A stretch of 64,000 bases of DNA. It comes from Gentiana macrophylla. Lineage: Eukaryota > Streptophyta > Magnoliopsida > Gentianales > Gentianaceae. The DNA lies in assembly GCA_026214975.1 (NCBI GenBank), contig CM047817.1, forward strand, positions 57,718,246 through 57,782,245. The letters are read 5' to 3'. Every line of letters begins with the position of its first letter. Within the stretch, counting starts at the first letter, position 1. Made by a program: the position numbers and the translations under genes. Below are positions 46,083 through 59,752 of the stretch, one piece after another. The notes under the pieces were generated by a model. The model did not search any database. It saw nothing but the letters and a program-made list of their open reading frames with translations, and had not been told where the DNA came from.

Positions 46083-48279
46083 TGTTGAAATAATGTCTTA
46101 AACCCAATCGGGTTGGACCGGATCCGACCGGGTCGGATCATTTCTACTATTTCTTTATGTTTATGCATATATTAAATGGCTTTTCTGTTGTCATATATTT
46201 GTTCTTTTAGTGAACCAATTATGAATTGTTATATGATAACGTCCTTAGTATTAAACTGTGATAGAGAAACCATGATAGGCGATTATGGTTGATGAGATCT
46301 CTAATCACTTTAATAAGTTTGATACTTAAATGACTTCTAGGTGATGTACTATTAAACATGGCATTAATAGTATGAACAGAGCTAGCACGATTAGATGTCT
46401 TCAGTATTTAAGGGGTGGATAGATCTCGCTCTATCGAAGTGTAGAGACACTTGGATCCGTATGTGGGGCGTGTATTAGAGAATGCGTCGTTAGGCCCGAC
46501 CCACTTACATTAAGTGCCACACTATGTGGAGGTTTTGTAATTATCCTTAAGACCGGAGTCTTCATGGCATCATGGTGTGGATTGTCATGCTTTGACACTA
46601 TTGAGGTTTCCCCTAGCCACGGGGCGATCATGCGGTAGTGATTGGGTGTGATACTGAAGCATGCGGAGTATACATGATTGGTTGTCCGGGAATCGCGTAT
46701 CCTATGATTAAAAAGCTCTGGACGAAGCTCACGCTCGGCCCCTCGGTGACCTTTTCTCTTTCGTTAAGGAGACGTAAGTCACTCTTAGTATGTGAGAGGA
46801 GTGTATCTCATATACAATAGCACCTCTAACGAGCATTTACCTATCGATAGCGATCTTACGAAGTGTCAGGAAGTGACCGATCAGACCCGTCAGTTTATCA
46901 TTATCACTGTTCTTCAAAGGCCAAAGCTTAATGGGATCGAATATCCGAAATGGCCTTCTTATAATTGTCTAGCTCTCGTGAATCTTTGCAAAGTGGGAGT
47001 AAATGAGTTACTTCGAGATAGCACGATATCCAGATGATAAGATACGTTCGTTAATGTTTGACACTCGACGTACGACCGTATGGATATTATTACAGCGATA
47101 GGATTGTAAGTTACACGGTAACTGTTTCATATGAAAGGTAGTAGTCATTGCATTTGACTCTTCCAATGAATGGGGGTCACGGTGCGTTGCTAGACGCTAT
47201 CCCATGATCGTTAGGTATGAAGGGCATTTTAAGTAATTTGCACTTTGTGTCTCTACGGCCAACATATTCGAAGCCTATCGGGTCACACACATATGAACAT
47301 CTAGCCGGATTAAAATGTGGTTATAGATGATAACCAAATAAGGAAAGAATTTATCTCGTACTATAAAGGTTATAGTGGTAAATTAATAGGGTGGTATTTA
47401 TTTATTGTGAATAAATTAAATACAAGATATTAATAATATTATACTAATTAAAGAATATTCCGGAAGCCAATATTTGGCAATATGGGGCGCCACATTGAAG
47501 TGTATGAGATACACTTGGATTGTACAGTTTAATTAATGATATTACCATATATTAATATAAGATATTTACATATGAATATATATATGATCACCACACGTGA
47601 ATTGCATATAGGATATGCATGTTCACATTTGTGATAAATATATATGTGTAGATTTATATTTGTAATAATATATATGTGATATATACACATGTGTAAATTG
47701 ATTTATGGTAATATAATAAAGATAGTCAATATTAGATGTTGACAATATTTTGGAAATATTCAATATAAGATATTGACAATATCCTAGATTTATTTAATAT
47801 AAGATATTATAATAAATGAGATAAATCAATATATTATATTTTCCTTATTTTATTGGGAAAATGTTTTCTTCTCCTACACACTATATGGGGCGCCACCTAC
47901 ACTATAAATAAGGGGTGGGTGTCAAGCTCTTTTGTACATCACAATTCCAAGAACTAATAGTTCTTGTGTAAAATAAAGAGCATCCTATAGAGAGTTGGAG
48001 AGAGGGGAAAAGGGCCGGTCTAGCAACCGGAGTTTTCCAATAGCAATCCATGATGGGATTCCGGCGGGATGTTCGTGTGGACTAGTGGTAGAGGCCGAAC
48101 ACTTGGGCGGCTCTATGCAGAACTACTTTCCTTAGACGGTCAAAGTGTCGATCATTTATATCAACCAAGATAACCACCGTCTACTAGCTTATTTGTTTAT
48201 TGCTTAAACGAAGTCGATCTTGGGTGAAAGGAAATCAAAATTTTGAATTCCGCTGCGTTCCCACGTAGATTTCCTAACA
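46083..48279 (+). repeat. Element D 5' LTR
   Basis: 2197 bp. TATA box TATAAATA at 47903, followed by a leader ending 'gtagatttcctaaca'. It holds two segments missing from the 3' LTR (about 75 bases near 46209 and about 220 near 46707), so those are deletions in the 3' copy, or less likely insertions here. Confidence 0.92.
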
Positions 48280-48280
48280 G

Positions 48281-48292
48281 TGGTATCAGAGA
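48281..48292 (+). other. Element D primer-binding site
   Basis: TGGTATCAGAGA, one base after the LTR; 11 of 12 match to the Met-tRNA site. Confidence 0.88.
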
Positions 48293-51200
48293 GAGTTTTG
48301 AGCTTAAGGAATAAGCATGTTATTTTGCGTAGTTAATTTTATCGTTTAAATCACGTAATTAAAAGATGAAAGATTTTTTATTCACAAATGTGATACATGA
48401 AAAGGAAAAAAAACGAGATCGGGTGGTGCTTGGCCGAATGGCGGCGGCACCACCACCGGCGGTGGCAGCTGGGCAACCTGCTGCCGGCTGTCGGTTGACC
48501 GGTCAATGCTGGGGGATCTCCAAATTTTTGTTTTGTGTATTTTGTGATTCAATATGGTTCATAGTTGTGATTTGTAATTCCTCCTTTGTTTAGTTGTGTA
48601 ATGTGGCTAACCAATGGTTCAAATAGTTTGGGCCATTGGGATGCCATATGGCATTAAAATAATAATGGTCTTTCCAAACTTTGTTTGGAATAGGCCTAGG
48701 CCCTTTACAAATATTTGATTTGGGAAAAACCCTAGGCCTAGGCCAGTTCTAAAATTTTGTTTTTGGAAAGTGGCCAGACCCTAAACCAAAATTATTTGGC
48801 CTTTCCAAATATTTGATTTAGAATAGGCCTAGACCCTTTTCAAATATTTGATTTGTAAAAGCTGGCTGAAGCATTTTCAAAGCCGCCACTTAAAATTTTG
48901 ATTTTGAAAAGTGGCCAGGCCTAAACCAATTTTGGTTTAGGAAGGTGCCTTTTGGTTTAGGAAACCAAAGGCATCCCTTTTGATTACAAATCAAAAGGAA
49001 AGAAACAAAAGAGTCATAATTTTAATTTTGATTTATTTTTGGAATAGTTCTAATTTATTAAAATTGAAATTAAAATCGTTTAAAATTAATCGTTAATTTT
49101 ATTTCGATTAAAATCATTTAATTAATTAAATGTTAATTAGTTAATTGATTGGATAAAATTATTTAATAGATTAAATGTTAATTGATTAATTAAGACGCAA
49201 GTAGTTAAATTTTAATTTTATCTTATTATAAGATGTTATTGTATGGATTAGATATAGTAGATATAATATGATTATATGGACCCCGATTGATCATGGACTC
49301 GACCGATAGGATAGATGTGAATGATTTAATTTTTCTGTTGGTTTAAAAATTGTCCTAGGCCATTATGAAGAACGTGACCTAGTTTATTTTCTGCATTTAT
49401 CCAATTCCCGTTAGCCCCCCCCCCCATGTTCGGTGGGTGTGTTTATTTTATTAGATATAATTAAATTTAACAAGAATATAGCAGAAGATGAAGACTAAAG
49501 AAAGACGAAAATAAAGATCCCATTGGAGAATGGAGCATTAAAGATCCTATTGCCGGTTGCAGCTACCTTTAGATTGCGACTCGCGTTTTCGTCAGTTTGT
49601 ATTCGAAACCGCACATAGGAAAAGTCCATGATCATACCGGTTACTTTACGCATTTATTTATTTTGTGCTTGTATTTATTTTATATGATACGATAGATGCA
49701 TGACTAGGCACGATCTAGATAAATGTGTAGGATGTATGTCTATAGAGATAGATATATTTGATGAGACCGTAATTAAAATTAATTAAGTGAATTAATTTAC
49801 GTAAATACTTCCACAACAAAAATCAAGTTGAAAAATTGTCTCCCATTAATATAGCGACGGTGAAGAGCCTTTGTTCGGATCCAACTGATCGGCCCTCGTC
49901 GGGAGTTGACCTACCACGGGTATATCGTCGTTATTGAGATATGATCGTATGAGATCTCGCGAATATTGGGTTATGACTTGACTAGAGTATTGCGGTGATT
50001 GGCCCTCGTCAGGACCGTCTTATTCTAGAGGCAATGGGTTGACTACCACAAAAATATGTGAATTGTCAAAGAGTTGACTAGTCAACCACCAAGAGTCATA
50101 TAGAGATGTGATTGGTAAGTGTTACATACCTTTGAATTATTCGGTTGATCCGCCTGCGTCGGGAATCGGGGTAACCGAGATGGGATCTTGGCCACTAAAG
50201 AATTTTGAAAGATTCTTGAAAGTCAATTGGGAGTAGTTGACTAGTGGGAGCAAAATCATAAATCAAAAGACCATTTTTGATTTTGCGTGTATAAACAACA
50301 ACAACACTCTTTTATTTTCATTTTTATGTTGTAGTTTTAGCAAACTTTATATTTATGTTTTATTCTCGATTAGTAAAATCAAATTATGACTGTTACCTTT
50401 TGAGAAACATTCTCAAATATGGTTAAGTAATATTAATCCTTTTAAAATAAGCAATGACACGAGCAATCCCGTTGTAGTAGTTAGAGACAAGGAGACCACA
50501 TATTTGATGTAGTACTCCAAGACTTTAATTATTAATGAAAGGCGGAAGCTCATGATATTGGATACAATCCAAGATGATCATTCAGTCATATGATGACAAT
50601 TAATTCAAACGTTGGATAAGTATGACCACATCTAATTTTGGAAATGTATTTTTCAAAATTATAAGATTTAAGTATCGACTTAATTCTACCTTTGCGTATT
50701 TAATAAACTTTTGATTTTCTTTATGAAAGGAAATCAAAGACATAGCTCTTGTGATCTTTCTTAAGTCTTATGAAGACTACAATAAGAAACATTTACAAGT
50801 GCTTGAAGGATTAAAAAGAGAGTTAGGGCATGTGCTTGAATAGAGAACTTATTAAAGTTTCTATTCTAGGAAAGTGATTTGAGATGAATCTATCTAAGTT
50901 CAAACTCGACTCTAAGATATATGATATCTTACGAGTGTGATTAAATTAGAAAGATTAAATGCAGATATGGAAGGTGAAGCAAATGTCGTGACACATGCCA
51001 TATTCTGGATCTAGTAAACTGATAAGGGAACTAAATAAATGTTATTATGTTCCGGTTCTTATGAAGAACATACTTTCAGTTATTTGTTAGGATTTAGTAG
51101 ACATATTCAGTTGTAAAGGATAAATGTTATTCCGATAAAGTTGGAAGGTCACTGAATCTAACATACAAGATTGATGTCACTATATAGTTGATATATGTGA

Positions 51201-53560
51201 TGAGATCTCAACTAAATATTTGTATGGCTGTTATCCTTGATATTTGTAGTTGTTCTAGATGTCGACTCTCTGGAAGAGAAACGTATAATCAAATGTCATT
51301 TAGATGATGTCTAAACCATGTGATTATGAATCATGTGGGCGATACGTATCTTATCTAAAGATGACTAAAATACACTTTTATGAAAAGGTTATAAATTCTA
51401 GAAAAATTGTCTAAAGCCTAAACATACTGATGTTTGTTGGCTTATGACAATTAATGCCACAAATAATTGTTTGTTAATCTCTACGACTATTTTTAGAAAT
51501 AGTCAAGTGTACTCAGTGAAGTGCATAATTCGGAATGCCCGAAAAGTTCGAGTTAGTATGAATATGAGATTGATGAGCTACTTAGGAATTAATCTTCAAT
51601 TGGATTGAAGTAATTAATACCTGAAGGGTGTTTCAGAATTCGTCTGAAAGGAATAAGATTCTCCCTTGAAGGATATCATCTTTGAGATACGCAATTAGAT
51701 TGTGTTCCCAAAATAGAAACAACACTTTATATGATAAAGGTGTGACGCAAGCCATGCGAAGTATCCCTTACCTGTTTCGGGATAGTGCCCTTATACTTAA
51801 CCGAGTTCCAAAGAATAAAGGTTGAATATATTCCATATTAGATATGGAAGGGGATAATGTCGAATCTATCTTAACCGATGATTTGAAATTGTCATAGGCA
51901 GAATCAGAAAGGCTTGGAGCCGAATACGACATATGCAACTTTGTGGAATGTCTTAGCTAGCACGCTAGATATTATTTACTTATCCGCGGAGCAAAATGTT
52001 TGTCTCCAAACGTGCTGTCTTCTAGAGGAAGTGTTTCATCCAAAAGAAACAGTGGGAGTAGGTTTAGATCTCAAAGGTAGTTTAAGAACAATAAAGAGAT
52101 ATTCAACCATTGGAATGTGAACAGACGCCACATAGCGATGGGGTGTAGATCACTGCTCAGTGCACACAAAAGTTATGTAAGTCTGTGGATAACCTGAAGC
52201 CCAAATGGGCTGCTGGTATGTTGATCTTGATGAATGAATATCTCACGACTTATGAAAGAATGTTTGGAAGGCAAGATTGAGAGATATGGCCAGGATCCAT
52301 AATATCTGAATTAGGTTCCATCAGTGACAACCAGATTATGAACCTAGTCTATCTTACCTAGAGGGTATGACCCTATAAGGCTGAGCCCAGTTCTATTCAG
52401 AATATGCTTGTTGTAACTTTGTATCATGTCTATATGATAGTGTTGAAGACGTTGGACAAACAACTCGATGTTCATAGACGATAACATGATATATGAGCCC
52501 ACGAGATCCATTTATGGACTCAAACAAGTTTCTCTAGACAATTTCTTTGTTTGATAATCAAAGGAGTTTGATTTAGTCAGAAGAAGGATATGCCCAATGT
52601 GCAAGATGGATAGTGGGAGTGTGTTATGATTTTTGAGTAAGTATTGGATATCTCTCTCGAGAATTAATACCCCATGTCACAGTCAATTAATGTTTGGTAG
52701 TTCAAGGTCTTTACGAAAGCACTTGGATTGGCAGTTCTTATTTTAGAAGCAAGAATCTATAATGATAGATTTAACTGATGTTAGATTATAGTTTACCTAT
52801 ATAGATGTAATGCTAAAAGAGCTTAGCATAGATCGTGAAAGGAGATACCGCTAGCCGGTGTTCTCAAGATCTATCTATGTTAGGACGTTGGTCCTAAAGA
52901 TGAGGTGAAATATGGTGATTATGAAAGGTTACCTTTGCTACGGCAATTGGAACCATTATAAAGGAAATACCGGATGTTCATAATTCATGAATAGTCATGA
53001 GCGAGTATGAAAGTAAGTCTGGCAGATGTCGAGAATATCCTTATACAAGTTAAGGAAAGTTTCCTAGTTTATTGAAACTTGGAATTAGATAAACGTAGAT
53101 ATACAGACGTATATCCTGAGTCTTATGAAGGCGAGTGGGAGCTACACTCTGGGTTTCCAGTCACTTTGATTAAGTGATACAGTGGGCTGGAAATGTTCTT
53201 AGCCATGGGTCACTGTAAATTCTATAACTAGGCCAAAACACAGTAGTGCCTTGGAGGCGCAGCGGGAGCAGTACATGAGTCTGTGAGGTTCATTCTTGAA
53301 CCTTGAACGGTTCTTCCACCATTTTTATATGGCTGATATAGTAAGTGGATTCATTGGTTGAAGCAAGGACCAGGGTCTCGTCAGAGATTCATGTGTGTGT
53401 TGAGGCGATTCCTTTGACTTGGTCATTTGGAACATGATATGAAGATACTTTGAGTCCCCACGGATAGCGATCCGTTCATGGCTAGGGCTGGTTGCGAGTA
53501 TTGCATGAGATTCTTGTGTTTCAACTTGGTCTCGTGTGTACGAGTGATTGGTTTTAGGCC
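48293..53560 (+). pseudogene. Element D internal region with decayed Copia pol
   Basis: No open frame of useful length. A GC-rich patch (48430-48510) encodes an Ala/Pro-rich scrap. A leader of about 2 kb follows with three blocks of the type 'ggccctcgtcggga' (about 49892, 50000, 50150) and a C homopolymer (49416-49428). Copia RT is recognisable by SDNQIMNLVY (52323-52352), like the canonical NQVW(D/N)LV, and RSIYGLKQVS (52504-52533), like KSIYGLKQAS; they are in different frames. It cannot encode a working polymerase. Confidence 0.65.
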
Positions 53561-53571
53561 AAGTGGGAGAT
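53561..53571 (+). other. Element D polypurine tract
   Basis: AAGTGGGAGAT abuts the 3' LTR. It is identical to the element B tract, supporting kinship of B and D. Confidence 0.88.
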
Positions 53572-55444
53572 TGTTGAAATAGTGTCCTAAACCCAATCGG
53601 GTTGGACCGGATCCGACCGGGTCGGATCATTTCTACTATTTCTTTATGTTTATGCATATATTAAATGGCTTTTCTATTGTCATATATTTGTTCTTTTATG
53701 GTTGATGAGATCTCTAATCTGTTTAATAAGTTTGATACTTAAATATCTCTAGGCTGATGTACTATTAAACAGGGCATTAATAGTATTAAAAGGCTAGCAC
53801 ATATTAGACGTCTTCTGTCTTTAAGGGCAGGGATAGATCTCGTCTATCGAAGTGTAGAGACACTTGGACTGTACGTGGATGTGTATTAGAGAATGCGTAC
53901 GTTAGACTGACCCACTTACATTAAGTGTCACACTATGTGGCGGTTGTGTAATTATTCTTAAGACCGGAGTCTTCATGGCATCACGGTGTGGATTGTCATG
54001 CTTTGACACTATTGAGGTTCCCCTAGCCACGGGGCGATCATGCGGTAGTGATTGGGTGGGATACTGAAGCATACAGAGTATACATGATTGGTCGTCCGGG
54101 AATCGCGTATCCTATGATTGGGATCGAATATCTGAAATGGCCTTCTTATAAGGAATGTCTAGCTCTTTTGAACCTTTGCAAAATTGGAGTAAATGAGTTA
54201 CTTCGATAGAGCATGATATCCAGATTATAAGATACGGTCGTTAATGTTTGACACTCGACGTACGACCGTATGGATATTATTACAGCGATAGGATTGTAAG
54301 TTACACGGTAACTGTTTCATATGAAAGGTAGTAGTCATTGCATTGGACTCTTCCGATGATTGGGGGTCACGGTGTGTTCCTAGACGCTATCCTGTGATCG
54401 TTAGGTATGAAGGGCGTTTTTGTAATTTGCACTTTGTGTCTACGGCCAACATATTCGGAAGCCTATCGGTTCACACATATATGAACATCTAGCCGGATTA
54501 AAATGTGGTTATAGATGATAACCAAATAAGGAAAGAATTTATCTTGAACTATAAATGTTATAGTGGTAAATTAATATGGTGGTATTTATTTATTATGAAT
54601 AAATTAAATACAAGATATTAATAATATTATATTAATTAAAGAATATTCCGGAAGCCAATATTTGGCAATATGGGGCGCCACATTGAAGTGTATAAGATAC
54701 ACTTGGATTGTGCAATTTAATTAATGATATTAACATATGAATATATATATGATCACCACACGTGAATTGCATATAGGATATGCATGTTCACATTTGTGAT
54801 AAATATATATGTGTAGATTTATATTTGTAATAATATATATGTGATATATACACATGTGTAAATTGATTTATGGTAATATAATAAAGATAGTCAATATTAG
54901 ATGTTGACAATATCTTGGAAATATTCAATATAAGATATTGACAATATCCTAGATTTATTTAATATAAGATATTATAATAAATGAGATAAATAAATCAATT
55001 ATATTTTCCTTATTTTATTGGGAAAATGTTTTCTTCTCCTCCACACTATATGGGGCGCCACCTACACTATAAATAAGGGGTGGGTGTCAAGCTCTTTTGT
55101 ACATCACAATTCCAGGAACTAATAGTTCTTGTGTAAACTGAAGAGCATCCTATAGAGAGTTGGAGAGAGGGGAAAAGGGCCAGTCTAGCAACCGGAGTTT
55201 TCCAATAGCAATCCATGATGGGATTTCGGCGGGATGTTCGTGTGGACTAGCGGTAGAGGCCGAACACTTGGGTGGCTCTATGAAGAACTACTCTCTTTAG
55301 ACGGTCAAAGCGTCGACCATTTAGATCAACCAAAGTAACCACCGCTTACTAGCTTATTTGTTTATTGCTTAAACGAAGTCGATCTTGGGTAAAAGGAAAT
55401 CAAAATTTTGAATTCCGCTACGTTCCCGCGTAGATTTCCTAACA
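53572..55444 (+). repeat. Element D 3' LTR with two deletions
   Basis: 1873 bp. Matches 46083-48279 except for two internal deletions and scattered changes. TATA box TATAAATA at about 55069 is kept. The right end is exact: after CCTAACA the Tork frame resumes with the duplicated GGCTG. Confidence 0.92.
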
Positions 55445-56383
55445 GGCTGGTTTGAAGATAGTGTATGCATCTGATGATTTGATTGTAACTAAAAACAATA
55501 TATTTGTTGGCAAAGGGTACTCTTGTAATGGCATGGTTAAGATGAATGTAATGAAAAATAACTTTGCTTATGTTGTCTATTCTTCAACTTTGTGGCATGC
55601 TAAATTAGGACACGCTAAATATAAATCTGTCAAGAACATGCATAATTTAGGCATAATTCCTAAATGTACGTATGACAATGTGGGAAAATGTGAAATATGT
55701 GTTCAAGGTAAAGTAACATGTAAGCCACATAAGTCTGTTGTTCACACATCTGAATTACTTGGTTAGTACATTCTAATGTTTCTGATTTACACAGTATAGT
55801 GTCTCGTGGTGGTCATAAATACTTCATAACTTTTATAGATGATTTTTCAAAATATGCTTATGTGTATTTATTGAAAAGTAAACATGAAGTCTTAAGAAAA
55901 TTTCTGATCTATAAAGTAGAAGTAGAAAATCAGTTAAACAAAAAAATTAAAGTGTTACGTTCGGATAGAGGTGGAGAATACCAAGTAACAGAATTATCTA
56001 AATTTTGTGAGGCCAACGGTATTGTTCATGAATTTACTCCTCTGTATTCACTCGAATCGAATGGAGTAGCAGAAAGAAAAAATAGAATGTTAGTAGATAT
56101 GGTAAATTGCATGCTTATCAGTTCTGGTTTACCTGATTATTGGTGCGGTGAGGCAATCTTAAGTGCATGTTTTATTCAAAATAGAATTCCTAAGAAAAAT
56201 GTTAAAAAGACTCCGTATGAATTGTGGTTTGGTCGAAAACCTTACATTAGTCGTATTAAGGTTTGGGGTTGTCTTGCATATGTAAGAAAGCCTAATCCTG
56301 AAATTACTAAGTTGGGTAGTAAAACTTATAAATGTGTATTTATACAGGTTATGCTAAGAATAGCACCGCATACAGATTTCTAA
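55445..56383 (+). pseudogene. Tork-type integrase remnant
   Basis: Continues the frame cut by D. 55452-55763 carries the integrase zinc domain (WHAKLGHAKYKSV ... CEICVQGK) and ends in one stop. 55799-56380 is a 194-residue open frame with the catalytic core intact: FIDDFSKY (Asp14/15), RSDRGGEY (Asp56) and NGVAERKNR (Glu92), with 35 residues between the last two, the classic DD35E spacing. The C-terminal PYELWFGRKP and VWGCLAYVRKP are typical of Copia. Integrase joins element DNA to the chromosome; the stop and frameshift prevent full-length synthesis. Confidence 0.87.
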
Positions 56384-57405
56384 AGTTAGAATCTTATGAT
56401 ATTATTGAGTCTATTGATGCTGAATTTTTTTAGCATATGTATAAATCTTCTGTTGAGAAACTTGGAGAGAATGTTACTCCGAGTACTTCCAAGAGAGTTC
56501 ATGCGGAATCTCTTGATGACTCTTCTATGGAATCACAAGCGGATCCAGAAATAAGGAGAAGTAAAGGCAAAGGAAAGAAAAAAACCTTTGGTCCTGAATT
56601 TGTGACAATTTTACTTGAGGGTGATGTAAATAATTTCACACATCAAACCAAGTTAATGATTGATGATAGTGATCATATCACATATTCAGAAGCCACTTTA
56701 TCTCGTGATGCTATTTTTTGGAAAGAAACCATCAACGATGAAATGAGTTCTATCATGTCAAATCAGACATGGATATTGGTTGATTTTCAAAGTGGTTCTA
56801 ATCCAATTGGTTCAAAATGGATTTTCAAAAGAAATTTGAGCGTAGATGGTTCAATTAATAAGTATAAAGCTCGCCTAGTATAGAAAGGTTTCAAACAACG
56901 TCAAGGAGTACATTATTTTGATACATACGCTATTGTGGCTAGAATGTCATCTATCCATGTGTTGTTATCTCTTGCATCCATTCACAATTTAGTTGTTCAT
57001 CAAATGGATGTTAAAATGGCTTTTCTAAATGGTGATTTGGATGAAGAGGTATACATAGAGCAGCCCGAGGGTTTTGTTTTACCCGGACAAGAGAAGAAAG
57101 TTTGTAAACTAGTGAAATCTCTTTACGAATTAAAACAAGCCACTATGCAATGGCATGAAAAATTTAATAAAGTGATGTTGGCTAATGGATTCAAAGATAA
57201 TGAAGCGGATAACTGTATCTATTCTACGTATAGAAATGGTTCATATATTTTGATTTGCCAATATGGGGATGATATGCTTATCTTTGGGCCAAACTTGGAA
57301 TCAATAAAAGAGACCAAGCAACTGTTGGAATCTAACTTCAATATGAAGGATTTGGGGGAAGCAAATGTAATCTTATGAATAAAAATAATGAGGAAAGATG
57401 GATTT
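56384..57405 (+). pseudogene. Tork-type reverse transcriptase remnant, truncated
   Basis: One frame from 56437 to 57375 with a stop at 56881. Fingers: WKETINDEMSSIMSNQTW and GSKWIFKRN. Palm: HQMDVKMAFLNGDLDEEVYI and LVKSLYELKQA. The catalytic box reads YGDD (about 57262) where Copia has YVDD; both Asp remain. The frame stops after LGEAN, and at 57406 a SIRE-type LTR begins in the IKIMRKDGF segment, so the rest of RT and RNase H are absent. Confidence 0.85.
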
Positions 57406-58169
57406 TGTAGGGAATAAAATTTAGTTTTGATAATGATTCATCGTATTCAAGAATATGTTTGTTAACACCCCATTGATGAAGCGCTGAAACTAACTGTTAT
57501 AGTGGAAAGCTAAAAGAAGTCTAGAACTAAATATATAGGTTTTACTAAAGTCTAATAATTGTATAGGTTATATTAGACAAGCACTGTAATAGATAGAAGT
57601 GTCGTTGAACTGAAATTGTAAATAATCTAAGAAACTGGAAAACAGTTAGACAACTGGAACTTAACTTAAGACTGAAGATGTACACCTAGAACTGAAAGTT
57701 CACTCAGAAACTGAAGAAGGTAAGTTCGCTGAGGGACACAGACTCAGTTGGCTTATCTAGAACTGAAGGCTGAGGGAACAAACTCAGTATTTAAAGAACC
57801 GAGGGACACAGACTCAGTTAAGGAAGATTGAAGAACTGAGGATTCAAACTCAGTTATGAAGATTTTAAGCCGAGATTCTAAGATGGCCTGAACTGACATT
57901 ATGGATCTTGAAAGATGACCTAAGTATCATACGGACAATGATATCTTAGAAGATCTTTATAAGGAACTGTGTAATCCGATTCAGTCACATATAATTAGAT
58001 AAATGAAGTACTGAAGTTTTTGAAGAAGAGTAAAAACTCAGTTAATGCTCTAAGTCAGTTAGTAAACTGAAAAATGACATACTCAGTATAAAACTAATTA
58101 GGAAACTCAGTTTTATAGTCAGCCATTGACAGGACCTTTACTAGTTCTATTACAATCCTTAACCGGCAG
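57406..58169 (+). repeat. SIRE-type LTR fragment
   Basis: Starts TGTAGGGAATAAAATTTAG, aligning with the A and C LTR starts, and shares 'aactgttatagtggaaagct' with C ('agctgttatagtgcaaagg'). The 'gaggacacagactcagtt' words recur three times within 57730-57860. It stops before the R region; the junction with element F lies between about 58130 and 58170. No SIRE coding sequence follows. Confidence 0.65.
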
Positions 58170-59239
58170 TGTACCGGGTCAAATTGTAGCGTAATATGGT
58201 GAGTCAGGTGTCAAATCCTCAGGGAAACGTATGGTAATTCAGAGTGTGGCTAAACACCAAGAAGCTGTTATTAACTCAATCTAAGTCGCAGTTTTTCCTT
58301 TTCCTTTTTAGTAACCGTAAAACAGTAAATAAATACACAAAACTAAACAGATATATAAAGATATAAATATATATAGGTACCAATACAATATATAAGATGT
58401 AAATACTAGTAATATTATTAGAAACTTGCCAAGAATATGTCACTGAATCAATATCTCTTTTTAGTAGAAATAGATGTGCTTGATCTTTCCTTATTTTAAG
58501 GTTAATCAATTATATATAAACCGGTGTACTCCTAAGCTAGACAACTCCTCCTCACACGAGCGTATGGAATTGTCATACGTCAAAAATCCTCTGTCCAATG
58601 TCATTCTCAAGCTCGGGAACTCCGTTTTATCATACGGCCGGTATTTTGAGTATTGCTCAATTAAACAGGTGATTTTAACGTGATAATATCTTGAGTCCAA
58701 TTTTCAATAAGATTTGTTTTTCTAGGACAAATCGCTTTGGTAGGAAATAGGATTCCGTTGTCAGGCGGCCATTTTTACCCTCCGGTCTTTCTATTCATGA
58801 TCGCGTATCCTAACTTCTCTGGTCAGTTCATCATTAGGTTACGATTCTTGTTAAATCGAGTAGCTAATTCAATTTTAACTTTTCATTAAGCGCAAATAGA
58901 AAGAGATTCATTATAATCGATTTTAATTCAATTTTAACATAGTCATCATCTATTTCCTAAAAAGATAAAACTAATTCAATTTCATATCTTGGCTAGATAT
59001 AGAGTTAGCCTAATATCATTATAACTAATATATAGATACTAATATAAATAAACAAACATAAATACATTAAAAGTTACAGATTACAATTGTAGCGTCGAGC
59101 CGTATTCTCCGGAAATAACAACTCCTTTAGCAACAACGAGCCTTGATAATCCTTCTAAGTATTACACGAGACTTATACTACATTATTATTTCGAAATAAT
59201 GCCTTTTACGGTATTTACATAACTAGAAACTAGATTAAG

Positions 59240-59295
<56 letters not shown>

Positions 59296-59736
59296 TACAC
59301 TTTCAACAACCCTGCAATTGAGTGTATTTATAGGCCAGGGCATTAGGCGGCTCGGGCGAGCCAAGACTGCCGCTTCGGGCGGTGCTACAATGTATATTCT
59401 TTGGTGTCGAGCCCCCATGTGCTTGCTTTGCGAGATTCCGGCTCGGGCCGGTTTTCTTCGTTCGGGCCGGACTTTGAAAAATATCCGTCTTCGGTTTTCT
59501 CTGCTTCAATCTTAATTCTTCGCCATCATACGTACTGCCTCAAATAAATCAAAACACGAGCCACGAGAATTCGACCACAAAACTATAAGTTTTACTAAAA
59601 TTATAACGATAATATCTATTTATAACGATTTAGATTTTTATGTGTTTTTAGATATATTTTTATAGAATTTATACGATATTATCGTAAATACGATATAAAA
59701 AGTCATATAATATAGTTATATTTTTATCATACATCA
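58170..59736 (-). repeat. Element F 3' LTR
   Basis: On the minus strand it begins TGATGTATGATAAAAATAT right after the purine tract and ends about CCGGGTACA (58170; the exact end is uncertain by about 40 bases). Near the end the minus strand reads 'gtttccctgaggatttgaca', the standard Gypsy LTR tail. TATA box TATAAATA at 59326-59333 (minus), preceded by a GC-rich block (59351-59390). An AT microsatellite occupies 59242-59292. Confidence 0.7.
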
Positions 59737-59752
59737 ACTACTCCCCACTTAG
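59737..59752 (-). other. Element F polypurine tract 1
   Basis: Plus 'actactccccacttag' is CTAAGTGGGGAGTAGT on the minus strand, adjoining the LTR. The upstream minus-strand sequence 'gctcgaggacgatcaaaa' is the usual Gypsy lead-in. Confidence 0.75.

Larger units (their letters stand above)
46083..55444 (+). mobile_element. Element D: long-LTR Copia element, decayed
   Basis: 9362 bp with LTRs of 2197 and 1873 bp (TGTTGAAAT...CCTAACA), a Met-type primer site and a purine tract. The target duplication GGCTG is perfect (46078-46082, 55445-55449). Inside, only scraps of Copia RT are readable (about 52323 and 52504). It sits in the protease-integrase part of a Tork element. Composition and plan (long leader with repeated GC-rich blocks) resemble element B. 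Confidence 0.93.

Noticed and set aside
48366..48593. Ala/Pro-rich open frame as a host gene
   Set aside because: It lies in the leader of element D, has no recognisable domain, and its composition follows from a GC-rich CCG/GGC patch.
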